Made by a program: the position numbers and the translations under genes
Notes under the pieces: model-generated
Database searches by the model: none
Told to the model about the DNA's origin: nothing
Seen by the model: the letters and a program-made list of their open reading frames with translations, nothing else
Shown here: one piece after another, positions 1 to 7,667 of the stretch
Numbering within the stretch: the first letter of the stretch is position 1
Layout: each line of letters starts with the position of its first letter
Assembly: GCA_937899645.1 (NCBI GenBank)
Contig: CALCCD010000125.1
Span: forward strand, 1-36,445
Length of the DNA: 36,445 nucleotides
Direction: 5' to 3'
Origin: an uncultured cyanobacterium
Lineage (GTDB): Bacteria > Cyanobacteriota > Cyanobacteriia > Cyanobacteriales > Geitlerinemataceae

Positions 1-29
1 ATTCATTGCTGACTCATCTATTCTCTTCC

Positions 30-866
30 TCACCACTTTAGACGGCCAGTGCCCTTATCTTCCGGTGTAGAATTTTGGATCCAGGGCAGTAGCCAAAATC
101 CCTTAACGGTCACGTTGTTAAAAATAATTGAGCCATAGTCGATCTGAGCCGGTCGATCGGAAAGGCCACCAAACAAAACGAGAGTGCCATCAGACTCAAG
201 GGTTGCAGCCAGATGCCCACACGTTTCACCCGCGACTGCATCCAGTGCCAAGCGCATTTTGCTGCCGATTTTGGCTTGGACTCGCTCTGCCAAATCAGGG
301 CCGTTTAAGAAAACCGCATCTGCGCCAGCCGCTTCCAATTTGACCTTTGTCGCTTCTTTGCGAACAACACAGGCGACCTTAATCCCGCGAGCCTTACCCA
401 ATTGAATCACGTACTGTCCAACGGCTGAGTTGGCCGCAGATTGAATGATCCAATCCCCTGGCTGGAGATCGACATAGTCTCGCAGCATCAGATAAGCCGT
501 GGCTGGGTTCACCGTCAGCATGGCAAGCTGATCGACATCGGCTTCCGGTAGCGGCAGCAGCGTTTCAATCGCGCATACCACTTCGGTAGACCAAGTTTTA
601 CCCCCCGGCAGCAAAACCAGCGAACCGGGCTCAATGCCTTCACCATTCACTTCACGTACCCGTCCAATACCTTCCAATCCAGGGGTCGCGGGGAGATCGG
701 GAAGGTCACCGTAGCGACCTTCGATAGTGGCGACATCAGAGGGATCGATCGGTGCACGCAGCACGTCAACGCGCGCGGTGCCTTCAGGCAGGGTAACAGA
801 AACACTCTCTTGAATAGCAAGAACCTCTATGGGCGTGCCAAACGTTGAGAAGACCAAGTTTTTCAT
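30..866 (-). CDS. MDR-family NAD(P)H oxidoreductase (enoyl reductase / quinone reductase-like), 3' end disrupted
   Basis: A medium-chain dehydrogenase/reductase without visible zinc-site residues, resembling the 2-enoyl thioester reductase / quinone oxidoreductase branch. It probably reduces a carbon-carbon double bond or quinone with NADPH in the cytosol. The 278 residues show the N-terminal GroES-like fold (PGLEGIGRV around residue 63) and the nucleotide-binding region with NSAVGQ near residue 146 and the following Rossmann fold. The family usually runs to about 320-330 residues, so roughly 45 are missing. The reading frame ends right after TPEDKG, yet another minus-strand frame stays open from there to the window edge, so a frameshift is likely. 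It is the last gene of a minus-strand row with the SRPBCC and amine oxidase genes. Family is fairly sure, substrate unknown. Confidence 0.75.
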   Translation of the reverse strand: MKNLVFSTFGTPIEVLAIQESVSVTLPEGTARVDVLRAPIDPSDVATIEGRYGDLPDLPATPGLEGIGRVREVNGEGIEPGSLVLLPGGKTWSTEVVCAIETLLPLPEADVDQLAMLTVNPATAYLMLRDYVDLQPGDWIIQSAANSAVGQYVIQLGKARGIKVACVVRKEATKVKLEAAGADAVFLNGPDLAERVQAKIGSKMRLALDAVAGETCGHLAATLESDGTLVLFGGLSDRPAQIDYGSIIFNNVTVKGFWLLPWIQNSTPEDKGTGRLKW

Positions 867-975
867 CTTTCAATTCTTTAGTTAGTTTGGATTTATTAGG
901 TAAGTGCGGCATGGCGATATGGCGATGCTGAATACTCTTTGATTAAGCCATTTTTGCGTTTTTAGACGTGCAGAT

Positions 976-1500
976 TTAGGTGTTAGATTCTGCCAGTATT
1001 TTGATGGACTGCATCAGCTGTGGAACAACCGTGCGAAGGCGTTTGCCTATCAGCCAATTCAGAAGAAATGCACTATTGCCTTGAAAAGAAACCTCGTGTG
1101 TGAATGTCAGTGATTCGGCAAGACCGACAAAGTAATGACGCATGTGGAGTTGGCAAAGCGGTAACTGAACTGTAAATGTATAGCTCTGCTGCTCGGCTTG
1201 GTCATGACTTGTCAACTGGGAAATCACAAACCGAGACTTGGCACCTTGTTTCGGCTCGAAATAACCGACTGTATCCTTCTCAAACGGCCCTTCTAGCCAT
1301 GCACGCTGCAACTCAAAGTCCCAAACGGGCCATTGCTCGACGTTTGACCAGAGCGCCCAGATCGCGTTAGCAGAGGCGGTGGTTTCAACCGTGTTGGAGA
1401 ACTGAATGTTGAAGAGTGTTTGATTTGAGGTTTCCATATTTGAGGGGTCGATATTTAATGGTTTCTGGTTTGAGCGTTCAATCATCGAGAACGCCATCAC
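976..1500 (-). CDS. SRPBCC-family protein (polyketide cyclase/dehydrase-like)
   Basis: A small protein of the SRPBCC (START/Bet v1) fold, which forms a deep hydrophobic ligand pocket. Some members are aromatase/cyclases, others lipid carriers or coenzyme Q-binding proteins. The signature is the early segment FSNTVETTASANAIWALWSN followed by WPVWDFELQRAWLEGPF, typical of a first beta strand plus the paired helices, and GYFEPKQGAKSRFVI afterwards. The domain begins near residue 31, so the first 20 to 25 residues are extra. The longest start is GTG at 1500 with ATG right behind it; an internal ATG at 1437 is an equally possible start. It lies between the amine oxidase and MDR genes on the same strand. 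A perfect 7-bp inverted repeat sits just upstream (1516-1531). Ligand unknown. Confidence 0.7.
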   Translation of the reverse strand: MMAFSMIERSNQKPLNIDPSNMETSNQTLFNIQFSNTVETTASANAIWALWSNVEQWPVWDFELQRAWLEGPFEKDTVGYFEPKQGAKSRFVISQLTSHDQAEQQSYTFTVQLPLCQLHMRHYFVGLAESLTFTHEVSFQGNSAFLLNWLIGKRLRTVVPQLMQSIKILAESNT

Positions 1501-1515
1501 TTAAGGTCTTTTCGC

Positions 1516-1531
1516 TAATGAATTTTCATTA
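1516..1531. promoter_or_regulatory. Perfect inverted repeat TAATGAA-TT-TTCATTA, candidate operator
   Basis: Seven-base perfect arms with a 2-base centre, 16 bases before the SRPBCC start. The core ATGAATTT also occurs in the amine oxidase/TetR intergenic repeats (1519-1526 here and around 3060-3067 there), which suggests one regulator may see both. Function is inference. Confidence 0.4.
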
Positions 1532-1585
1532 ACAGCGAGAAGAGGAGATAACGAGCAAGGCATGCTTGCAAGATGTGTTTTGGGT

Positions 1586-2971
1586 TTACGCAGCTAACAC
1601 GTCATTGGCCGTCGCTTCGCCTGATGCACACGCCCCTTCCATGTAGCCTCTCCACACACGTGACAGTTGGCTTCCGGCCCAGTAAATACGTCCGCAGGGT
1701 TGCCAGAGGCGATCGCCAATAGCGGTGAGTGTTCCAGGCGTCATGTAGGCACAGGAACCACCTTGCGACCAAGGTTCAGCACCCCACTGCTTGACCACCA
1801 TCTGCACAGGATTTCGCGCCTGTTCGCCCAGCGATTTAGCGGCCAAGTCGAGAATAATTTGGTCACGCTCGGCCTCCGTGGCCGCGTTGTCTATCTCGAT
1901 CGCGGGCTCTCCGCCAAATAGAACCGTAATAGCGCCGCGCTTCGAGCCAATATCTCCTAGATCGAAAATTCCGGTCATGCTGCCATCTAGGCTGGTAACA
2001 ATGCCCGAGAGTCCTTGTTCTCTCCAGAAAGGCGTTTCGTACGTAAGAAGAGCCTTCGAGTATCGGCCCATGGGGCAACGCTGATGGAACTCGCGGCGGT
2101 AGGCGGGCAGCATCGGCTCAAATTCAATCCGATTAATCAACGTCGGTTGCAAAGCGCAGATAACGTGCTTGCCGCGCCAAGTGCTTCGATCGCATTCCAC
2201 AGTGACCCCTTGGGCATCTTGCAAGATGCGGCGAACGGGTGAGCTGAGCGAGACCACCCCATTAATTGTTGAAGCTAGGCCTTCAGAGACGAGCTGACTG
2301 CCCATCATATGGGCGGACTGGCCACCTGTTTCAGTGTCAGCCATGGTGAAAATATCACCGCAACTCTTGAAGAGATGCATCGTTTCAAGACAGGAGATTT
2401 CTTCGGCCCGGACACCAAAGAAAGCACTCGTACTAGAGATCCACGACTGGCGCAATTTCGGGGACTCAACGTTTTGAGCTACCCAGGTGGCGAAGGTCAT
2501 TGAGTCGAACTCGTAAGCCTTCTCGTGAGCCCACGGCGCGTCAAGATCCAAATTAGCTGTCTCGCCCTGAAACTTAGCCATGACAGTTTGCAGTTCTGGG
2601 AGTACTGATTCCATCCCAGGAAAGCTGCCCACTTCGCCCACGTAGCGAGCGTCTCCATCAATGGCTAACTCTTTGCCGGTGGTGTACTGCGGCACGAGCG
2701 GCACATTAAATTCTTGAATCAGCGCCTGCATCCGCGTGTGCATTTCAGCGACCCAGGTGGCACCCAAATCTAAATGCTTACCAAGATACTCACTGTATTC
2801 AGAACAGGTCAGCCCTCCGACGCGATCTCTGGCTTCTAGCACAGCAACGCGCTGCCCCGCCTGAGACAATACCCGCGCCGCGTACAGTCCAGATAATCCT
2901 GCGCCAACAACGATGGTGTCAAAAACGGTTTGTTCTACTGATGTGCTCTGAGCAAATTGATTTTGAGTCAT
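1586..2971 (-). CDS. Flavin monoamine oxidase family protein (FAD-dependent)
   Basis: A 461-residue FAD-dependent amine oxidase of the MAO / L-amino-acid oxidase superfamily, expected to oxidise an amine to an imine with H2O2 production in the cytosol. The N-terminus carries the dinucleotide-binding motif VVGAGLSGLYAARVL (about residues 21-35) followed by LEARDRVGG, the standard FAD signature. The C-terminus has RIYWAGSQLSRVWRGYMEGA, matching the second FAD contact (usually GT-E/hydrophobic-GYMEGA). Length is normal for the family. The start has AGGA a few bases upstream. It opens a minus-strand row with the SRPBCC and MDR genes, divergent from a TetR gene, which suggests TetR control and a shared small-molecule pathway. 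Substrate cannot be read from the sequence. Confidence 0.85.
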   Translation of the reverse strand: MTQNQFAQSTSVEQTVFDTIVVGAGLSGLYAARVLSQAGQRVAVLEARDRVGGLTCSEYSEYLGKHLDLGATWVAEMHTRMQALIQEFNVPLVPQYTTGKELAIDGDARYVGEVGSFPGMESVLPELQTVMAKFQGETANLDLDAPWAHEKAYEFDSMTFATWVAQNVESPKLRQSWISSTSAFFGVRAEEISCLETMHLFKSCGDIFTMADTETGGQSAHMMGSQLVSEGLASTINGVVSLSSPVRRILQDAQGVTVECDRSTWRGKHVICALQPTLINRIEFEPMLPAYRREFHQRCPMGRYSKALLTYETPFWREQGLSGIVTSLDGSMTGIFDLGDIGSKRGAITVLFGGEPAIEIDNAATEAERDQIILDLAAKSLGEQARNPVQMVVKQWGAEPWSQGGSCAYMTPGTLTAIGDRLWQPCGRIYWAGSQLSRVWRGYMEGACASGEATANDVLAA

Positions 2972-2994
2972 GACTGTCCTCGAAAAATCTACAA

Positions 2995-3074
2995 CCGACG
3001 AATTTAAATAAATCCTACAGTCGGTGAATTTATTTTGTCAAGGTATATTCTGCGATTGATGAATTTATTTTGCT
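2995..3074. promoter_or_regulatory. Cluster of direct and inverted repeats between amine oxidase and tetR (candidate TetR operators)
   Basis: GAATTTA occurs three times (3000-3006, 3026-3032, 3061-3067). The preceding bases are related (ACCGAC, CAGTCGGT, GCGATTGAT). GTGAATTTATTTTG and ATGAATTTATTTTG are near-identical copies 35 bases apart. Overlaid is an inverted repeat AAATAAATCC (3006-3015) / GAATTTATTT (3026-3035), 9 of 10 pairing, inside outer arms CCGAC (2995-2999) / GTCGG (3020-3024). The location in a divergent promoter beside a TetR gene makes autoregulation the natural inference. Confidence 0.5.
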
Positions 3075-3155
3075 AATCCGCTTTGACGTCGTGTACGCTC
3101 AAAAAGAAGTCGCGCGCGATCGCGTAACAATCGTGCGCCATAGGAGCTGTGTGTA

Positions 3156-3752
3156 ATGGGACGGAAAAGCCTAGCTGCCGAGCGAAAAACGGATATACTC
3201 AACGCCTTCGAGCAGTGCATCCTAGAGCGGGGGATTGAAGGCACTTCGTTTCAGCACATCGCCCAGGTGCTCGGGATGGACCGAAAAATGGTCAGCCACT
3301 ACTTTGGGAATAGAGAAGCGCTGGTTGATGCGATGACCCAGCGAATCGTTGGTGATTTTAACGCGCGGATGAATGAGGCAACGGCAAATCTAGCTCCATC
3401 GATGGATGTCATGGAACTCGTGGATGCGTTTTACGACGAGCAACACTGCACTGAAGAAATTGAAATACTTTGGGCGGAAATCCTTGCTTACGCAACAAGA
3501 TCTGAGGCTGTGCGAGGGTGCCTTCGTCAAAGCTACGATAAGATGCTCCAATCTGTAGGAGAGGCGATAAAGCAAGAGTATCCAAGCGCGCCTACAAGAC
3601 AGTTTCAGGCAGCAGTCTATACAGTTACTATCCTGCTCGATCGCGCGTCTACGTTTGAATGGCTCGGAGTAAAGGGCTCTCCAATCAAGGATGCAAAGGC
3701 CGCGATTAAAGAAGTGCTAAGGAGCTTGGAAGGCTCTATCGAAGAAAAGTAG
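3156..3752 (+). CDS. TetR/AcrR family transcriptional regulator
   Basis: A 198-residue one-component repressor. The N-terminal helix-turn-helix is clear: ILNAFEQCILERGIEGTSFQHIAQVLGMDRKMVSHYFGNREALVDAM, about residues 15-61, with the recognition helix at MDRKMVSHYFG. The remaining helices would form the ligand-binding and dimerisation domain, whose sequence is not family-specific. The ATG has AGGAG at 3142-3146, nine bases upstream, which fixes the start. It is divergent from the amine oxidase row with a 184-bp gap full of repeats, so it most likely represses that row and itself and is released by a substrate of the pathway. The ligand is unknown. Confidence 0.88.
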   Translation: MGRKSLAAERKTDILNAFEQCILERGIEGTSFQHIAQVLGMDRKMVSHYFGNREALVDAMTQRIVGDFNARMNEATANLAPSMDVMELVDAFYDEQHCTEEIEILWAEILAYATRSEAVRGCLRQSYDKMLQSVGEAIKQEYPSAPTRQFQAAVYTVTILLDRASTFEWLGVKGSPIKDAKAAIKEVLRSLEGSIEEK

Positions 3753-3775
3753 AGCGAGAATGTAGGAGTCAGCTT

Positions 3776-4027
3776 CTAAATTTCCCATCTGTAGCCCATG
3801 CCACCCCATTCAAAGGGAAGCATTTCCAAGACGGCATCATCTTGCTTAACGTGCGTTGGTACTGTCGCTACTCCCTGAGCGATCGGGATTTGGCAGAGAG
3901 ATGGTGGGCGCTGGCCGCTTAAAGGGGCTTCTGCGTCGGCCGCACCATCACACAGCTCGTAACGACTCTGGCTATCGTATGAAGACAGGAACTCCGAAAG
4001 GCTGACGCGAGTTGCGATCGTAACCAT
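3776..4027 (-). pseudogene. Uma2-family (DUF820) N-terminal remnant
   Basis: An 83-codon minus-strand frame begins MVTIATRVSLSEFLSSYDSQ followed by SRYELCDG, which is the start of a Uma2-family protein (a hydrophobic first strand, then the xxYELxDG motif). After that, the PD-(D/E)XK core (PDxxV, ExxSP, the GVxEYW stretch) is absent and the frame stops after about 53 unrelated residues. Uma2 proteins are normally about 180-220 residues. It therefore looks like a broken copy or a fusion to unrelated sequence. It faces away from recG, whose start is 32 bases beyond. Whether anything is still translated is unknown. Confidence 0.45.
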
Positions 4028-4058
4028 TCGACATGCCGGAAGACTGCATCTCAATCGT

Positions 4059-6686
4059 ATGAGCGAGCCCGTTTCGCGACCGACCGGAGACCTGCGTATC
4101 ATGATGGAAAGCCCCCAACGCACGCCGCCCGTGACCGATCGCGCCGCCCCTGCCCAAAGTCAGCAAGCTCCGCCCGACTGGCCGCGCTGGCAAAAAGCCC
4201 TCAGCGTCGAAGCCGAAACCGGCTTTGGCAACCTGATGGGGCGACAGTCGCGCTTTAACGCTTTCCTTGCGAGCTGCTTCGCTGACCCCGCCGAAGGCTT
4301 GACCGACCACGATCGCGATCGCTGGCAAAGCCTCGCCGATCGCTTCCGCGACTACGACGCCCTCACCGCCAGCAAGCGCCAACAGCTCGTCGCCGATGCC
4401 CGCCGCACCATCCTGCGATCGCAGCGTCAAATCGACAGCTACCGCGAAAAGCAGCGCCGCGCCACCGACAATAAACCCGCCAACTACATCAACGAAAACG
4501 GCGCGAGCTACACCAGTCAAACCAACAAAAGCGCCCGCACTAAATCCGTCGCCACCACCGCCAAGGTCCACCGCCTCACCGACGAACTGGCCTACATCAA
4601 AGGCGTCGGCCCCAAGAACAGCGATCGCCTCGCCCGCCTCGGTCTCTACACCGTCCGCGACCTGCTCTACTACTTCCCCCGCGACCACATCGACTACGCC
4701 CGCCAGGTCAAAATCCACGACCTCCACGCAGGCGACACCGTTACTGTGATTGGCCGCGTCGATCGCTTCGGCTTCTTCGACAGCAGCAAAAATCGCCACC
4801 TGACGATTATGCAGATGACGATTAGCGACGAAACCGGCAAGCTCAAAATCAGCCGCTTCTACGCTGGGCAGCGCTACTCGAAAAAGTGGCAGTACGCGCA
4901 GCGATCGAAGTATCCGAAAGGCGCGATCGTCGCCGCGTCGGGCATCGTCAAACGCGACAAATACGGCCTGACGCTCGATTCGCCGGAGCTGGAGCTGCTC
5001 GACGACGCCTACGGGGAAATCGAGTCGATGCATATCGGGCGGCTGTTGCCGGTGTACCCGCTGACCGAGGGCGTCGGTGCGGATTTGGTGCGGCGGACGA
5101 TCGCGGCAGCACTGCCCACAGCGGCAAGCCTGCGCGATCCGCTGCCGGTGGCGTTGCGCGATGCTTGCGACCTGATGCCGCTGCCCGAGGCGATCGCCCA
5201 GATCCACTTCCCCGACGATCGCGACATCCTCAGTCACGCCCGCAAGCGACTGGTGTTCGACGAATTCTTCTACCTTCAGCTCGGTCTGCTGAAACGCCGC
5301 AACGAACTACGCCAGGGTCAGGCCGGAATGACGGAAGCTGCTGCCCTGACCACGCGCGGCGAACTGATCGAGCGCTTCTACAACCTGTTGCCCTTCTCGA
5401 TGACGGGGGCACAATCGCGCGTCATCGATGAAATCCTCCACGATCTCGGGCAGTCTTCCGCGATGAACCGGCTGGTGCAGGGCGACGTGGGCGCAGGAAA
5501 AACGGTGGTGGCGGTAGTGGCGATCTTGGCGGCGATCCAATCTGGCTATCAGGCGGCGCTGATGGCTCCGACGGAGGTGCTGGCCGAACAGCACTACCGC
5601 AAGCTGGCCGACTGGCTGACCCAGCTCAATTTGCCGGTGGAGCTGCTGACCGGTTCGGTGGGCGTAAAGAAGCGGCGATCGATCCACCAACAGCTCGAAA
5701 CCGGCGAGCTGCCGGTGTTGGTGGGAACCCACGCGCTGATTCAGGACAAAGTGAAATTCCACCGCCTCGGCCTCAGCGTCATCGACGAGCAGCACCGCTT
5801 CGGCGTCCAGCAACGCGGCACGCTCCAGCGCAAGGGCGAGAACGGCGTCTGCCACGTCCTCTCGATGACCGCGACGCCGATTCCACGCACGCTAGCGCTA
5901 ACGCTGCACGGCGACCTCGATGTCAGCCAAATCGACGAGCTACCACCGGGACGCAAACCGATTCAGACTACCGTTTTAACCTCGAAGGAGCGACAGAACG
6001 CTTACGAGCTGATTCGCCGCGAGGTGGCGCAGGGGCGGCAGACCTATGTGGTGTTGCCACTGGTGGAGGAGTCGGAAAAGCTGGATTTACGATCGGCCAC
6101 CGAAGAGCACGATCGCCTCCAGCAGGTATTTCCCGACTTCGCGATCGGGCTGCTGCACGGGCGGATGAGTTCGGCGGAGAAAGATGCGGCGATCGAGGCA
6201 TTCCGCAAAAACGAGACGCAAATCCTCGTCTCCACTACTGTCATCGAAGTCGGGGTAGACGTGCCGAATGCATCGGTGATGCTGATCGAACATGCCGAGC
6301 GCTTCGGCCTCTCGCAGCTCCACCAGCTGCGCGGGCGGGTCGGGCGTGGCGCAGATACGGCGTTTTGCCTGCTGATGACGAAGCCGAAAGCCTCGAGTGA
6401 CGCTCAACAGCGGCTGAAGGTGATGGAGGAGTCTCAGGACGGGTTTTATCTGGCGGAGATGGACATGCAGTTGCGTGGCCCCGGTGAGGTTTTGGGGACG
6501 CGGCAGTCGGGTTTGCCGGATTTTGCGCTGGCGAGTTTGGTGGACGATCGCGAGGCGCTGATCCTGGCGCGATCGATGGCGGAAAAGACGATCGAGGCCG
6601 ATCCAGAGTTGGCGCAAACGCCGCTGCTGGCGCAGGCAGTGGAGGAGCGCTTCGTGGCGCTGATGGGGGGCACGGCGCTGACGTAG
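4059..6686 (+). CDS. recG: ATP-dependent DNA helicase RecG
   Basis: Branched-DNA translocase that remodels stalled replication forks and Holliday junctions. From the N-terminus: a poorly conserved basic extension (about 1-170), the wedge/OB-fold region beginning LAYIKGVGPKNSDRLARLGL, then the helicase. Visible motifs are Walker A GDVGAGKT near 475, the Walker B variant DEQHRFG at about 576, TATPIPRTLALTLHGDLDVS, and in the second RecA lobe STTVIEVGVDVPNAS and QLRGRVGRG. The C-terminal RecG-specific tail is present. The 875 residues exceed the E. coli protein (about 690), but cyanobacterial RecG usually carries such an extension. The ATG pair at 4101/4104 is an alternative start. Its last ~180 bases are duplicated downstream of the following Uma2 gene. 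Confidence 0.95.
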   Translation: MSEPVSRPTGDLRIMMESPQRTPPVTDRAAPAQSQQAPPDWPRWQKALSVEAETGFGNLMGRQSRFNAFLASCFADPAEGLTDHDRDRWQSLADRFRDYDALTASKRQQLVADARRTILRSQRQIDSYREKQRRATDNKPANYINENGASYTSQTNKSARTKSVATTAKVHRLTDELAYIKGVGPKNSDRLARLGLYTVRDLLYYFPRDHIDYARQVKIHDLHAGDTVTVIGRVDRFGFFDSSKNRHLTIMQMTISDETGKLKISRFYAGQRYSKKWQYAQRSKYPKGAIVAASGIVKRDKYGLTLDSPELELLDDAYGEIESMHIGRLLPVYPLTEGVGADLVRRTIAAALPTAASLRDPLPVALRDACDLMPLPEAIAQIHFPDDRDILSHARKRLVFDEFFYLQLGLLKRRNELRQGQAGMTEAAALTTRGELIERFYNLLPFSMTGAQSRVIDEILHDLGQSSAMNRLVQGDVGAGKTVVAVVAILAAIQSGYQAALMAPTEVLAEQHYRKLADWLTQLNLPVELLTGSVGVKKRRSIHQQLETGELPVLVGTHALIQDKVKFHRLGLSVIDEQHRFGVQQRGTLQRKGENGVCHVLSMTATPIPRTLALTLHGDLDVSQIDELPPGRKPIQTTVLTSKERQNAYELIRREVAQGRQTYVVLPLVEESEKLDLRSATEEHDRLQQVFPDFAIGLLHGRMSSAEKDAAIEAFRKNETQILVSTTVIEVGVDVPNASVMLIEHAERFGLSQLHQLRGRVGRGADTAFCLLMTKPKASSDAQQRLKVMEESQDGFYLAEMDMQLRGPGEVLGTRQSGLPDFALASLVDDREALILARSMAEKTIEADPELAQTPLLAQAVEERFVALMGGTALT

Positions 6687-6701
6687 CTCGAGCCGTTGAA
6701 A

Positions 6702-7376
6702 CTAAAGCTGGGCGTCGCGAGCCTGGAGGCCGTCCTGGAGCGATCGCAGCACTGCCGCCATATCGCCAGAGAGCACGGCGCTGGCGTTGAGCCACAGGCC
6801 CGGAAACTCTCGGCTTTTCAGGATGCCCACTTCGTCGGGCTCCAAGTTTTCATATTGTCCGTTTTGCCAGATAAACCAGTCGATCGCGCCGTCTAAGGTT
6901 CGCCAGACGATGTATTCTTTAGCGCCATTGCGTTCGTAGGCTTGCTTCTTGTCGTGGAGGTCGTAGGAGGTGGTGCTGGCGGCAATTTCGACGATCAGTT
7001 CGGGCGCGCCTGCGATGTAGCCGTCTGGGTCGATCGCGGCGCTGCCCCCTTCGCGAAACAGGGCGATGTCGGGCTGCGGTTCGTTGTCGTTGTCGAGGCG
7101 GACGGTGGGCTCGATGCCGAGTCGGCAGGCTGATGTACTGGCTTGATACACGCCGAGCCAGGTGAGGAGCTGGCCGTGGGGTTCGGCGTGGGGAGTGAAG
7201 CGGAGCGGAGAGGCCACGTAGACAGTTCCTTCGATAAGTTCGGCTTTTTTGACGTGAGGGGTGGCGGTGTAGCGGCGCTCGAATTCGGGGCGGTGGAGGC
7301 GATCGCCGTTCTCCAGGGGAACGATCGGGATTTCTCGTGTGGTGCTAGAGGACGCAGTTTGGTTGGTGGCGACCAT
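6702..7376 (-). CDS. Uma2 family protein (putative PD-(D/E)XK nuclease)
   Basis: A 224-residue member of the Uma2 (DUF820) family, very common in cyanobacteria and predicted from its fold to be a restriction-endonuclease-like nuclease; its biological role is unproven. Landmarks: AELIEGTVYVASP near 45, QPDIALFREGG near 101 (first catalytic acid), APELIVEIAASTTSYDLHDKKQAYERNGAKEYIVW near 127-160 (second acid, conserved Lys and the aromatic motif). The core is complete and the length normal, so it may be functional. It is convergent with recG, ending 15 bases after the recG stop, and is followed on the other side by a decayed recG tail, so it sits inside a duplicated recG end. Confidence 0.85.
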   Translation of the reverse strand: MVATNQTASSSTTREIPIVPLENGDRLHRPEFERRYTATPHVKKAELIEGTVYVASPLRFTPHAEPHGQLLTWLGVYQASTSACRLGIEPTVRLDNDNEPQPDIALFREGGSAAIDPDGYIAGAPELIVEIAASTTSYDLHDKKQAYERNGAKEYIVWRTLDGAIDWFIWQNGQYENLEPDEVGILKSREFPGLWLNASAVLSGDMAAVLRSLQDGLQARDAQL

Positions 7377-7434
7377 ATGCTTGGCCTCGGGTGGTGTTCG
7401 GACGGCTTTGTTTCACTCAGTCTAGACGAGGGCG

Positions 7435-7616
7435 ATTCGGCGTCTGGCGAGCTTGTGGGATTTGGCGATTGCGAAGCACCGATCTTGGCGCGATCGATGC
7501 TAGAAGAGACCCTCGAGGCCGACGAGGCCAAACTGATTTTGGCGCAGGCGCTTTAGGCTGGCGAAGGCTGCGAAGGAGCAATTTGTGGCGCTGATGGGCG
7601 GCACGGCGCTGATGCG
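7435..7616 (+). pseudogene. Decayed duplicate of the recG 3' end
   Basis: Translating the plus strand gives EAPILARSMLEETLEADEAK and then LILAQAL before a stop; after a frame change it continues AKEQFVALMGGTAL. The genuine RecG C-terminus reads EALILARSMAEKTIEADPEL, LLAQAVEERFVALMGGTAL. At base level GTGGCGCTGATGGG and GGCACGGCGCTGA are shared with 6654-6681. The copy has a premature stop and an indel, has no upstream helicase, and is separated from intact recG by the Uma2 gene. It is non-functional as a helicase fragment. Confidence 0.8.
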
Positions 7617-7667
7617 ATCTTTCCGACGCGATCGCTATCGCCCCCGCCCACCGTGTGTAAATGCCTG

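Noticed and set aside
2995-3074. Possible CRISPR-like array because of three repeated units
   Set aside because: Units are about 15-20 bases, imperfect, unevenly spaced (26 and 35 bases), and sit in a divergent promoter; operator sites explain them better.
3972-5237. Long minus-strand open frame (421 codons) antisense to recG
   Set aside because: Low-complexity Val/Ala/Asp-rich composition typical of a shadow frame in GC-rich coding DNA; recG on the other strand is unambiguous.
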